From Euphorbia lathyris (taxonomy: Eukaryota > Streptophyta > Magnoliopsida > Malpighiales > Euphorbiaceae), in NCBI RefSeq assembly GCF_963576675.1, contig NC_088918.1, forward strand, positions 60,655,501 through 60,719,500: DNA of 64,000 nt. Reading direction: 5' to 3'. The notes beneath the pieces were generated by a model, which worked only from the letters and a program-made list of their open reading frames with translations, was not told the DNA's origin and made no database searches. A program made the translations under genes and the position numbers. Below are positions 22,336 to 32,435 of the stretch, piece by piece (the stretch's first letter is position 1; each line of letters opens with the position of its first letter).

Positions 22336-22464
22336 TGGTTACTTTGTTTTTAACAAAGTACCGTTACTTGGTGTGTTTTCACCATTGGATGATGGAGGAT
22401 AAAATTAATCCAATGGTGAAAACACACAAAGTAAGGCTTACTTTGTAAAAAACAAAGTAACCAT
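22336..22464. mobile_element. Near-perfect palindromic MITE, 129 bp
   Basis: The arms TGGTTACTTTGTTTTTAACA and the inverted TTTTTTACAAAG..CAAAGTAACCA pair, and the centre carries GTGTGTTTTCACCATTGGA with its inverse, so almost the whole unit folds on itself. Flanking TA dinucleotides (22334-22335, 22465-22466) would fit a Tc1/mariner-like target. A half copy, AAAAACAAAGTAACCATA, recurs near 24262-24280. Confidence 0.55.
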
Positions 22465-22620
22465 AGCCTTTACCTTATTTTTAATAAGAAATTCTCTCTC
22501 AATTAACAACACACACGCCTACTCTGTTTTTTTTTTCAGTTTTTTCTTTTTGACAAGACGCCTTGCTCTGTCAATCTCAGTTTGTCAACAAAAAGTAACA
22601 TTTAATACTCCAAGATAAAT

Positions 22621-22966
22621 GATTAAAGTCTTATTTGGTTCCTCAATATCCAAAATGTTATTATTTGACCCTTGTGGTATAATTTGGTAATATTTGATCA
22701 TTGTGATATCTTAATTTATAGTATTTGATCCCTGTAATATGATTTAGCAACATTTGTTCTCTATTGTATCCTAATTTATGGTGTTTAGCCCTCTCATAGA
22801 TGGAAAGGTAACATATTTAACAATGGTCAAATGTTATCAAACATAGTACATGATTCAAATACCACAAACTATGATACTAGATAGATCAAGTTTTACCAAA
22901 TCATGCCACAAGTGCCAAATGATAATATTTTAGATATCACGGGAGTCAAATAAGACTTTAAGCCTA
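22621..22966. mobile_element. Mutator-like MITE with 10-bp TSD, 346 bp
   Basis: The arms TTAAAGTCTTATTTGG..CAAAATGTTATTATTTG and their inverse at the right end span about 80 bases each. Perfect direct repeats CAAGATAAAT flank it (22611-22620, 22967-22976). Inserted in the hAT element. Non-coding. Confidence 0.8.
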
Positions 22967-23445
22967 CAAGATAAATTTTTGAACCTATTCTGCTCAAAAT
23001 CTATCATCAAGTTTTGTGGTAATTTATAAATTACACATAAAACTGACAGTTTATGAATTACAAGTTGTAATAAATAATAAAGGCTGATTCAATTCACCAA
23101 TCACCATGATAAATTCTTCTTTTTCTATCCACGAAGTCTTGTGATTAGATCCGAATTCAACCATCTAAAATTATTATTTAGAAATTAGTACTTTATCATT
23201 TACTTGCTTCTCTCGTGTCTGGTGGAAAAAAACTTGAATTTTGCTCTTGAAAAAATATAAAAAAACTTCATGAATTGTGAATTGAATAGAAAATAAGAAA
23301 CATTTTTTTTTTTTGAATCGGAAATTCAAGAAACTTGAATGCCTTGTACTTAAACTATTATTGAGTGTTGAAAGAATCTTTATTCAATTGAAAATTTAAG
23401 AAATTTTATTCCAATGAAACTTTGAAAAAAATTTAACTTGATTAA

Positions 23446-24146
23446 GAGCGTGTTTGGTTCATCTGTTAGCTAATAGTTGTTGCGGTTGCTGTTAGCTGTT
23501 TGCAGTTGCAGTAAAATGTTCGCTGTTTATTATTAGTGGTTTAATTACTAGTGTTTGGTAAAATTATATTGAACTTTCACTATTCGAATTTAAAATGTCT
23601 AAAATGGACATGTTTTAAATTAATCAATGAAGAAATTATAAAAGAGAAAATGTGAAAAAATGCCCATAAAATTGTTTTTGACTGCCAACATTAGGGGTAT
23701 AATTGCACAATTTTAGATGTTAAGGGTAAGATTGCTCCTAGCTACAAATGTTAGAGGTATTTTTGCACCTTTTCTTATCCTATTATAAAATAAAAAATAT
23801 GTTACATAAATTAGTAAAAAAAATCTATATAAAAAAAATAAAAAATTTATTGAAAGCAATAAAACCTTGTTCTCCCGGTAATTATGTTGTAGAAATATAA
23901 AGAATGTTAAAGAATAAACATATTTTGTGGAAATAAAAATGATAATTTTGTCAATAGCATATAACTACAAACAGTTGTTTATGAAAAGCTCTAAATATGA
24001 GTTTTTCGTGAAACGCTCCAAAACGCTGTCGTTTCTAGAGAAAATGCTAAATACTGCGGTTATATAAACCTAACCAAACGCTATATTTCCTGCGGTTTGG
24101 AGTGAAACGCTAAACACACATCCAAAAAGCTGAAACAAACACCATC
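23446..24146. mobile_element. Harbinger-like MITE, copy B, carrying a nested MITE
   Basis: Ends GAGCGTGTTTGGTTCATC and AAACAAACACCATC, flanked by TAA (23443-23445, 24147-24149). Its body matches copy A at 11255-11735 (GACATGTTTTAAATTAATC, GTTTTTCGTGAAACGCTCC, CTAACCAAACGCTAT). A 138-bp Mutator-like MITE interrupts it at 23644-23781. Confidence 0.75.
23644..23781. mobile_element. Small Mutator-like MITE nested in a MITE, 138 bp
   Basis: The ends GAGAAAATGTGAAAAAATGCC and the inverse of GGTATTTTTGCACCTTTTCTT are imperfect TIRs. Perfect 9-bp direct repeats ATTATAAAA flank it (23635-23643, 23782-23790). Copy A of the host MITE lacks this segment, confirming the insertion. Confidence 0.8.
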
Positions 24147-24699
24147 TAAGTGTTACACATAATATGTAATATCCTTTAGAAATATTAACTGAATTTCTAA
24201 TGGTGGAAAAACAAAGTTATTGTCTAATAGTAGAAAAAACAAAATGTTGCTTATTTTTATTAAAAACAAAGTAACCATAACTTTGCACTTCAAGATTAAT
24301 ATATGATTGATTATTATATCAAAAATAATATATGATTCGACTAATATACACGTTTTACTATTTAGTTTTTATTATTTTAAAATAATCTTAGATTTAATTG
24401 TGAAAAAAATACAAAAGTTGCCTAGGGCCTTCCAAATATTGGAGACGCCCCTGATAGTCAAGATAATTCAAATGAGTTGTGCTCTATCTTCTTTATTAAG
24501 CGTTCAACGAATTCGGTTGCCTAGTTTCTACCAAAAACGGTCAATTTTGTATCTATTTAGGGTGAGTGGACATATTCACCACCATTTCTTAACTATATTT
24601 TTCATCCGATTTAAGTTAATAAAACTTATATTATTTCAAAAAAAATACAAAAATCCAACCATTACTTACAATATTACACCGGATATAAATGTGTAAAGA

Positions 24700-25006
24700 A
24701 AACAACAAATCGTAGAAATTAATACTGTATACTTTTTTTTTTTACCAATAATTCATTTACTCCTCTTGCTAAAATAAATGATTGATTTTTCACCTGCCTT
24801 TACGTTTCATCGTAATGAATATTTCACTTTCAATTCATTAAATATTGCCATATATCATCTTCCAAGGCTTATACCAAGTTTCCAAGGTTTGGGATAAATT
24901 ACTGAACTAATAGAAGATGTTTCAAAATTCACCAGACTGCCTCCACAAGATTATACATATTCATGGATGGAGGGTTGCTAATGTTTTTCATTTATATTTA
25001 TATATA
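24700..25006. other. Spacer without recognised features
   Basis: AT-rich DNA between the RNase H fragment and the Tat element. Nothing coding or repetitive was recognised. Confidence 0.5.
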
Positions 25007-25011
25007 CTTAT

Positions 25012-25298
25012 TGATTCGGAATATAATCTGAGGCCCAGCGGGCCCAAGGGCTAAGGGGCGAAAGACCTCAAAGGCCCAAGGGGACTCACTATAAATAAAG
25101 AGGAGGCAACTAAGAAATGGGGATCGGGTAACATACTCTCTAACTCGTTTTGAATAGATTATCAATACTCTCGAGCAACTAACTATCTTGATCTTCGGAG
25201 TGTTCCCAGGGACCGCTCCCCGCACAGAGACGACTCTCGAGGAACACGAGCACCCCCCTCGAAGAGAGCTCGGATCACTGTTCCGCGTATCCTAATTA
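25012..25298 (+). repeat. 5' LTR of the Tat element
   Basis: Begins TGATTCGGAATATAATC and ends GCGTATCCTAATTA. A TATAAATA box at 25090-25097 (CACTATAAATAAAGAGG) would drive the sense transcript. It differs from the 3' LTR at six positions and has the same length. The terminal dinucleotides are TG..TA rather than TG..CA. Confidence 0.9.
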
Positions 25299-25300
25299 TT

Positions 25301-25318
25301 TGGTGCGGTGATCGTGGA
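25301..25318 (+). promoter_or_regulatory. Candidate primer-binding site of the Tat element
   Basis: TGGTGCGGTGATCGTGG starts two bases after the 5' LTR, where the tRNA primer of minus-strand synthesis should pair, and opens with the required TGG (complement of CCA). The tRNA species was not identified. Confidence 0.5.
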
Positions 25319-25347
25319 TTACAAGTGACTTCGGAGCCTCCAGCAAG

Positions 25348-26847
25348 ATGCAAACGCCAACTGAGTCCGCTCCAACCGAAGCGCCGGAAGTAGGAGCAAC
25401 TAGCTCCATGACGAACATCGAACGGTCCGCACCGGTCATTCCTATTTCCCCTAGAAACCTGGGGCCACTGATGGAGGAGGTGAGCCCGGAAGAAGAAGAA
25501 ACTTACAATACCGCACAGCTCCTCAGTGCGATACAAGGTTTTCAGACAACTCAAGTTGTTCATACGGCGGCTCAGATGAAGATCATAGAACAACAGAGAA
25601 GCTTGCAGGAGGAAAATGCCAAAATCTGGCAATACCTCAAAGGAGCAGCGGAGATACAAAGAGAAGGCGTGTCCCCGGGGATGCCCTTAGGACCCGGGAT
25701 ACCCGCAGGGAGAGGAACCGGTACCGCCACGACCGGAGGAAGCGGTACACCACGAGGAGAGACGGCGGCCGCGAGCAACGAAGACACATTGGAACTGAAA
25801 ATCCAGCATTTTTTAGACAAGAGAGCCCTCGGAGGCGTCATGGGAGGAAGTATCACTTCCAGTAAGACGCCGCTGGTTCAAAGAATCATCGAGACAAGGT
25901 TCCCACGAGACTGGAAGGCTCCTCCCCTATCGCAATATTCAGGAACCGAAGACCCAAACGACCACGTGGCCTCCTTCATGAGCACTATCAACTTGTATTC
26001 AAAAGACGAGGACATCATGTGAAAAGTTTTTCCCACCACACTCTCATCCAGTGCCCAAGAGTGGTATCGAGGACTAGCTCCTGAATCAATTGACTCATTC
26101 GATATACTAAAGGACCTTTTCCTCTCCCGTTTCGCCGCGCCAGCGAAGGTGAGGAAGATCAGCTCGGACCTCAACGGGCTCAAGCAGCGAACAACCGAGC
26201 CACTGTGCAACTTTCTTTCCAGGTTCCACCACATGGCCTCTCAGGTCAAAGGCCTCAACCTAGAGGTAGCTCATGATGCCCTAGCAAAAGGAACCTCGTG
26301 TGAGCCCCTAAAGCAGAAGTGTTTCAGAAAGATGCCGCGATCCTTCGAGGAGGTCATGACCATGGCACAGACCTTCGTCCGGTATGACGACTGCGACCGA
26401 CCGGCAGGGTACGAAGAATTAGAAAGGGATAAGGCCAGAGGAGATGCGCAGAAACAGGAAAAGAGCAGACCAACCGCAGAAGCACGAGACGAAAGTCGGG
26501 CACGCAAGGAGGCCCCGATGCCCTTTCCAACGCGGGTCGAGCGAGCAAACCTTGAGCGCAGGGGGGACCGATCCCGTGGAAAGGAGGTGCATTATGCTGC
26601 TCAGAGCCAGCCCCGTCGATTCGCACACCTGACTCCGCCGGCAGACAAAGGCAAAACCCGTGTCGAGAAGGAGTACTGCAAGTACCATAAATCCTCCGGA
26701 CACTCCACGGAGAACTGCTATCAACTACAGAAAGAAATTGAGCGGCTCACGGAGCAAGGTGCGCCACCGAAGACCATTAGACAGAGGGAACAGAGCCCGA
26801 AGCAACGAGACATCAGTCGAGCAGATGAAGCGAAGCGACCAAGGTAG
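25348..26847 (+). pseudogene. gag: Tat-lineage Gag region, broken by a nonsense codon
   Basis: Particle-forming Gag at the start of a single gag-pol frame. The N-terminal part (from ATG 25348) has a Glu/Gln-rich stretch (IEQQRSLQEENAKIW), then the capsid core: IETRFPRDWKAPPLSQYSG, DPNDHVASFMSTINLY, a TGA stop at 26020-26022, SSSAQEWYRGL, RFAAPAKVRKISSDL. The C-terminal zinc knuckle region reads CKYHKSSGHSTENC near 26682, lacking the canonical CxxC spacing, as is common in Tat Gags. All pieces are in one frame (26149-26847 continues 25348-26022), so the only lesion in the Gag part is the TGA; a TAG follows at 26845-26847. CGA and CAG are the likely ancestors of these stops. Confidence 0.8.
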
Positions 26848-26943
26848 CACGGAGAAATCCATGTCATAAGGGAGGGAGCGCCGGCACTCTGTCCGCATCC
26901 GGAGAGCTCCCGAAAGAGAAAAGCAGCTGATCAGACCCTGACG

Positions 26944-27384
26944 TTGCAGCCACCACTCCGGACCAGCCATTCGGAGGCCCTCGTAGTCACCATCAACATC
27001 GCCGGCTTTAAAACGCATCGGGTGCTGGTGGACACAGGAAGCTCGGTGAACTTGCTCACCTGGAGAGCGCTCTGCGCTATGAAAAATACTCACACGGCCC
27101 TCCGTGCCGGAACTTTTCCCCTAGTAAGGCTGTCAGAAATTGAAGTCCCCGTAAAGCAAGTCATCTCTCTGTCGATAATCTTTGCCGAAGGCGACCAAGA
27201 AGTAGAGGACACCGTAGAATGGGTGGTAGTGGATATCCCCTTAGCCTACAACGCCATTATCGGGAGACCTCTGCTGGCTAGCCTCAAAGATACAATTGAT
27301 ATCTCCGACTTATGCTTGACTTTACCGCTTCGACACGACAAAATCACCATCTAAGGAGATCGCATCCTGGCCAAGAAACTGTAA
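26944..27384 (+). pseudogene. Aspartic protease domain of the Tat polyprotein
   Basis: Retroviral-type aspartyl protease that would cut Gag-Pol in the particle. The active-site loop is VLVDTGSSVNLLTW (Asp-Thr-Gly intact), followed about 70 residues on by the flap and AYNAIIGRPLLASL, the conserved hydrophobic-hydrophobic-Gly of the C-terminal half. It is in the same frame as gag. Two TAA stops (27352-27354, 27382-27384) separate it from the reverse transcriptase; both sit where CAA would fit. Confidence 0.75.
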
Positions 27385-27417
27385 TGGGAGGCGACTCAAC
27401 CTCGGACAGCGCTTTAC

Positions 27418-28890
27418 TTGGAGGACGGTCTGATGGATATGAGGGGGTACAATCCCACGCCGATTGAGCCGGTCAGCGATTATGCCATCGGGGAGAACAA
27501 GACACTGAAGATTAGGACCAAGCTCCCACCTCCTCTGGCCAACGAAATAAAAGTCGTACTAACGGAGCATTCGGACGTATTCGCATGGTGCACCGAAGAC
27601 ATCACAGGAGTCTCACCCAAACAAGCAACTCACAGATTGAACATCGACCCCTCCGTTGAACCCCTAAAGCAGAAGAAGCAGGTGCAGGCGAAGGACAAGC
27701 AAGTTGCAGTCAAGGCAGAGATCGAAAAGCTACTAGTTGTAAAATTTATTCGCGAGGTCCACTATCCGGATTGGCTTTCTAACGTTGTACTTGTAAAGAA
27801 GGCCAGCGGAATGTACCGCATGTGTGTAGATTTTACCAATGTTAATAAATCAGCTTCTTGACCAGACAGCTGGTCGCAAAATCTTGTCCAAGTTTGATGC
27901 CATCGCTGGTTTTCAGCAGATCCCTCTGGACCCGACCGATGCTGAGAAGACCTCCTTCATAACGCATGAAGGCACATATTGCTACAATGTGATGCCTTTC
28001 GGTTTGAAGAATATGGGGGCCACATACCAGCGACTAGTAGATAAGATGTTCACTCACCTCATCGGTAAAACGGTACAAGTATACATCGACGACATGGTCG
28101 TCCTAAGCGCTGTTGAGAGTGACCGCCCGCGTGACTTGGCAGAGGTATTTAAAATTTTCAGGGATTACAACCTCAAGCTAAACCCGGAGAAATGTTTCTT
28201 CGGTATTCGTAGCGGCAAGTTCCTTGGTTGCGTGGTTTCGGAGAAAGGTGTCGAGCCTAATCCTGCAAAGATCGAAGAGATTTTAGAAGTGGAAGCACCG
28301 CACAATTTACAGGGAGTTCAGAGGCTCAACGGGAAGGTTATCGCATTGGGCCGATTTATTTCCTGCTCGGCACAGCATTGCTTGCCTTTTTACAAAGCAG
28401 TCAAGAAGGAGCATCCCTTCAAATGGTCTACGGACTGCCAGGCGGCATTCAACGCCATTAAAACTTTCCTTGCCACGCCCCCACTACTGTCTGTACCAAA
28501 GCAAGGACGGGACATCCAACTGTACTTCACCATCGCCGATGAAACTGTGGCAGTCGTCTTAACTCAAGAAGAGGGGATGGAGCTCTACCCAATTTATTTT
28601 TTGAGCAAGGTCCTGAAGGGTGCAGAAATCCGATACTCCGAGGTTGAGAAGGCTATGTTCGCCATCACACAAGCATCTGAGTGTCTCAGGCCATATTTCC
28701 AAGCACATACGGTTGTGGTCAAGACCAATTATCCTCTCAAGAAGGCAGTCCAGAAACCAGAGGTCTCCGGGCGGATCACTAACTGGTCGGTGCGACTATC
28801 GCAGTTCGACATACGTTTTGAGCCCCGAACGGCGATCAAAGCTCAAGTGCTGTCTGACTTCCTTGTAGAATTTACCAGATCATCAACTAG
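27418..28890 (+). pseudogene. Reverse transcriptase and first RNase H of the Tat element
   Basis: The connecting region (HSDVFAWCTEDITGVSP) and the first RT block (SNVVLVKKASGMYRMCVD, then FTNVNK) lie in one frame up to about 27855. RT continues in another frame from 27842: QLLDQTAGRK, FQQIPLDPTDAEKTSF, YNVMPFGLKNMGATYQRL and the catalytic VYIDDMVVL. The family's short proline-rich YPLPRI segment between NVNK and QLLDQ is absent, so an out-of-frame deletion of a few tens of bases is likely. The first RNase H follows (FEVEKAM-type helix as YSEVEKAMFAI; WSVRLSQFDIRFEP) and looks degenerate in its acidic residues, as usual in the Tat lineage, which relies on a second RNase H. Confidence 0.8.
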
Positions 28891-28925
28891 CGACCTCACA
28901 CTGAAAAAAGCTCACAGCAGCGACA

Positions 28926-29382
28926 TGTGGACCATGAGTGTGGACGGGTCTTGCGGCCCAGGGCGGGAAGGCGCAGGCATTGCCATTCAGGGACCTAATA
29001 ACCTCCGACTACGGTACGCCGTCTGACTCGACTTTTCGACGACAAACAATCAAGCAGAATATGAGGCCCTGATCGCAGCTCTTTGGTTAGCCAAAACAAT
29101 GGTAACCGGGCACCTGACAGTATAATCGGACTCCAAACTTGTCGTTAGCCATGTCAGCGGTACTTACAGAGCAAAAGACCTAATAATGTGTCAATATTTG
29201 GCGCTCGCCAAATCTCTGCTCGAGGACCTCAAGAACAAAGGAGTAACCTTTAGCCTTACGCTTGTACCACGAGAAGAGAATGAAGAGGCAGATGCCATTA
29301 CCACTCTCGCAGCAGGCGAGCAGTCCCGTGACCTACATACCCTTATAGAAACTGCTGTGAACCCAGCCATTAACACAGAGTG
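28926..29382 (+). pseudogene. Archaeal-type RNase H (aRNH) of the Tat element
   Basis: A second ribonuclease H, absent from most gypsy lineages and characteristic of Tat elements; it would remove RNA from the RNA-DNA hybrid. Motifs in order: MSVDGSCGPGREGAGIAI (first catalytic Asp), after a TGA at 29024-29026 the LDFSTTNNQAEYEALIAAL helix (catalytic Glu), after a TAA at 29123-29125 SDSKLVVSHVSG (third Asp), then VPREENEEADAITTLA with the final acidic residue. All catalytic acids are still present. A TGA at 29381-29383 ends the segment. The frame is the one used by RT and integrase. Confidence 0.8.
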
Positions 29383-30629
29383 ATCATTACAGATCGACAC
29401 AGCAGACGCAGCAGCGAGCGGTTGGAGGAGTCCGATAATCAGGTATCTTGAAGATGGGACACTACCGGAGGATCGGACGCAGGCATCCCTCGTGGTTCGG
29501 CGTTCCTGGCGGTATGCAATGCACGGTGGCCTTCTTTATCGGAAGTCCTCCAAGCACCCGTGGCTGCGTTGCATATCTGAGGAGGAAGGGGATCACTGTT
29601 TAAAGGAGATACACCAGGGCGTATGCAGCTCGCATCAGGACGCTAGGTCAATTGCGAAGAAAGCCAGTCTACAGGGACTTTATTGGCAAACCATGGACTC
29701 TGACACAATGCGACTGGTTCATAGCTATCAGGCGTGTCAACTGCACGCCAATACTCATCACGCGCCGGCGGCTCCGCTCAAAGGCATCATCACACCCTGG
29801 CCGTTTGCCATATGGGGCATTGATCTGCTCGGCCCATTTCCGATGGCCTTAGCACAGAAGCGTTTTGTAGTGGTAGCAGTCGATCACTTTACCAAATGGA
29901 TCGAGGCAGAAGCAATCGCCAAAATAACCACCGACAACGTAATCGGTTTTCTTAAGCGAACAGTCATATACCGGTTCGGAGTCCTTCACTCTTTCATCAC
30001 AGATAATGGAAGGCAATTCGACTGCAGTCAATTCCGCGAGTTCTGCACGGAATGGGGTATCAAAGGACGTTACACCTCGGTAGCGCATCCTCAGAGCAAC
30101 GGGCTCACTGAAGTAAGAAACCGAACAGTACTAGGGGCAATCATGGCCTGGCCATATCCCAGCAGTATTATGGTCATACCGCACAACCCCACACTCCGGC
30201 ACCGGGCGCACTCCTTTCTTCCTTACCTATGGGGCAGAGGCCATGGCACCATCCGAGGTCACCCTTCGTTCTCCTCGACAGATCACCTTCGAGGAAGCCG
30301 GCAACAACGCGGAACTTGCCGAAGCAAGCGAGCAACTAGAGGAAGAGCACCTTAATGCCTTACTTCACATCACGGCCCATAAACAAAGCATAGCTCGATA
30401 CCACAATAGACGGGTCCGGCCCCGCACTTTCCAAGTTGGGGACCTTGTGCTCCGAGATTCCGCTGCCGCTCAATCTCCGCGAGCTAAAGGCAAGCTCGGA
30501 CAATCATGGGAAGGGCCATACAAGATCGATACTATCCTCCACAATGGAGCCTACAAAATCGCCTCCTTAGATGGGGCGGTCTTTGACAATAGCTGGAACA
30601 TCCAAACACTGAAGAAGTATTATCAATAA
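29383..30629 (+). pseudogene. Integrase of the Tat element, frameshifted
   Basis: DNA integrase of the DDE/RNase H fold. The N-terminal zinc finger keeps HQGVCSSH but its second half reads SYQACQLHA, with Tyr at the first Cys of the CxxC pair. The core keeps Asp in WGIDLLGPFP, Asp in ITDNGRQFD and Glu in SNGLTEVRNRT. After that (about 30140-30160) the frame changes and part of the family sequence is missing, so a small deletion is likely. The C-terminal part then runs in the third frame to 30629: FFLTYGAEAMAPSEV, YHNRRVRPRTFQVGDLVLR, GKLGQSWEGPYKI, ending LKKYYQ. The protein could not be made as one piece. Confidence 0.8.
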
Positions 30630-30670
30630 GCTCCTGTAATCTGAATCATGAATAAGAATACATATTTACG

Positions 30671-31290
30671 AATAACTCAAAATGTTATTCCCAGGCTTCT
30701 CGATCATCTCGAAATGCCTCTTAAATCGCGCAAATAACCCCATGATTGTTACCGATTAACCAAGAAGCGAGCTACCCAATACGGTCCTCGTATTGAATAA
30801 CTCAAAATGTTATTCCCAGGCTTCTCGATCATCTCGAAACGCCTCTTAAATCACGCAAACAACCCCATGTTGTTACCAATTAACCAAGAAGCGAGCTACC
30901 CGATACGGTCCTCGCACTGAATAACTCAAAATGTTATTCCCAGGCTTCTCGATCATCTCAAAACGCCTCTTAAATCGTGCAAACAACCCCATTTTGTTAT
31001 CGATTAACCAAGAAGCGAGCTACCCAATACGGTCCTCGCATTGAATAACTCAAAATGTTATTCCCAGGCTTCTCGATCATCTCAAAACGCCTCTTAAATC
31101 GCGCAAACAACCCCATGTTGTTACCGATTAACCAAGAAGCGAGCTACTCGATACGGTCCTCGCACTGAATAACTCAAAACGTTATTCCCAGGCTTCTCGA
31201 TCATCTCGAAACGCCTCTTAGCAAATCGCGCAAACAATCCCATATTGTTACCGATTAACTACGAAGCGTGATACCATATACGGTCTATGC
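30671..31290. repeat. Five tandem repeats of about 124 bp downstream of pol
   Basis: The unit start AATAACTCAAAATGTTATTC recurs at 30671, 30796, 30920, 31044 and 31168, giving periods of 125, 124, 124 and 124 bases. Each unit contains CCAGGCTTCTCGATCATCTC, AACCAAGAAGCGAGCTAC and ATACGGTCCTCG. A decayed sixth start follows near 31290. Units differ by only a few bases. Tandem arrays at this position are known in Tat-lineage elements and can seed satellite DNA. Confidence 0.9.
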
Positions 31291-31466
31291 TCAAATCACA
31301 TCGAATGTTATACTAAGGCTTCTCGAGCATCTCGAAAGCCTCAGCAATCGCACTACTAAAACAGCATCTCGCACACTTTAGCGAGTTGGCTACGTATCCG
31401 TAAGGAAGAAATGAGCGATCAAATACAATCCTCAATCGGATTTTCTGGACAAAATCCAGAAACATG

Positions 31467-32435
31467 TCAAAATTTCTCGCGCCCCCCGAAAATCAGCTGG
31501 GCAGGCCAAAAGGACTCGATATGAACCCTTTGGCGGCTTTGGTCGCAGTAATAACAAAGGAAACCGAATTTGAAGTTTTTCATTGAAAACAGCAAAGGTA
31601 CATAAGATTGGAAATAAATTGAAAGGAAATCGCTAGTACAACGCAACTTAAAAGATAACGCAAAAGCACAGAAACAAAACGCAAAAGAGTCCAATCTCCT
31701 ACAACGATACATTGGCACGATCAGGATTGGAAATGGCCTCAGCATCCATTAAAGCCTGGTGCACTGTCAGCCAATCAGTACATTCATCAGTATTGTGCCC
31801 ATTCTGCCTATTATACAGATAGGCTTTCCCAACGTGCGTCACTCGATGCATCGGATCTGCCGGAATAGGCCCCAGAAATCCCTGCCTAGAAAATTCAAGA
31901 AAGACCACACTACAAGGCTTCAAAGGATCGACGAACGTCGGTCCATAGGGACGAGTCGGCGAAGCATGGCGTCCAACACGTCGGTTTTCCATTTCAGGAG
32001 GAAGAGCTCATCGGTAAGAAGCCTCCTCACTCATGCAGGATGTGGATTCGTTACGGGCACGACCGTCTCGTCAGGGTTCAGAAAACCAATCCCGTCCTGC
32101 GACCAAGCCTTCTTCTTAGTTGAAGATAAGGCGCTGACAACCACGTCGCACGAATCTGTCGCAGACCCAGTATAGGGAGCGGAACTCTCGCTCTCCCCGT
32201 TTCGGCTTCTTCGCGAAGCACCCCGATTCATCCACATCGGGGAGGCATAACGCACCTTTCTGTCAAGATCATGATCATCCCTTGGCGAACAATACACATA
32301 AGGGTGAGGCATCACCGAGATCGCTTTCTGCACCTCAAGCACTTTAGAGGAATCCACGATATCCCGAAGCAAGGACACCCCATGAACGAAGAACACAAAC
32401 AAAAACCAACTCCTATTTATAGCAAGAGTAGACAA
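31467..32435 (-). other. Antisense ORF remnants of unknown function in the Tat element
   Basis: Two minus-strand frames, 32435-32031 (contains VRYASPMWMNRGASRRSRNG) and 31992-31699 (contains YLYNRQNGHNTDECTDWL), have protein-like composition and lie downstream of the main antisense gene. The second has a His-Asn-Thr-x-x-Cys signature reminiscent of gag-like knuckles. They could be later exons of the same antisense gene or a separate one; no splice path is convincing and no family is recognised. Confidence 0.35.

Larger units (their letters stand above)
22186..24453. mobile_element. hAT-type DNA transposon remnant, non-autonomous
   Basis: Perfect 8-bp TSD ATAGTCAA (22178-22185, 24454-24461), the hAT duplication length. 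The right end on the minus strand is CAGGGGCGTCTCCAA, a common hAT terminus; the left end TAGTGCCGGCTCTAGG is a diverged partner. Both ends also contain GCCTAGGGCC. No transposase is present. It hosts at least three later or internal elements (22336-22464, 22621-22966, 23446-24146). Confidence 0.75.
22080..24620 (+). pseudogene. LINE-type RNase H (RVT_3) fragment, interrupted by a hAT element
   Basis: 22080-22185 translates as QLVEVMAIKEALSLIK and, after a stop, LDCVVIVNS, the plant LINE RNase H pattern (acidic residue, EAL helix, then D plus VVxN). After the hAT element and one ATAGTCAA copy, 24462-24620 continues as ELCSIFFIKRSTNSVA and GEWTYSPPFL, the family's C-terminal R-x-N-x-VA and PPxxL blocks. 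Several in-frame stops are present. The two halves are one fragment split by the insertion; the 129-codon ORF at 24307-24696 is a different frame across the junction and is not a gene. Confidence 0.55.

Noticed and set aside
24307..24696. 129-codon plus-strand ORF as a gene
   Set aside because: It crosses the right end of the hAT element into the decayed RNase H fragment in another frame and has no domain signature.
25183..27093. Minus-strand ORFs of 78-158 codons over the Tat LTR and gag
   Set aside because: Shadows of the GC-richer gag frame; no protein motif is visible.
30671..31290. CRISPR-like array
   Set aside because: The repeats are long, contiguous and lack spacers, in a eukaryotic retrotransposon; they are ordinary tandem repeats.
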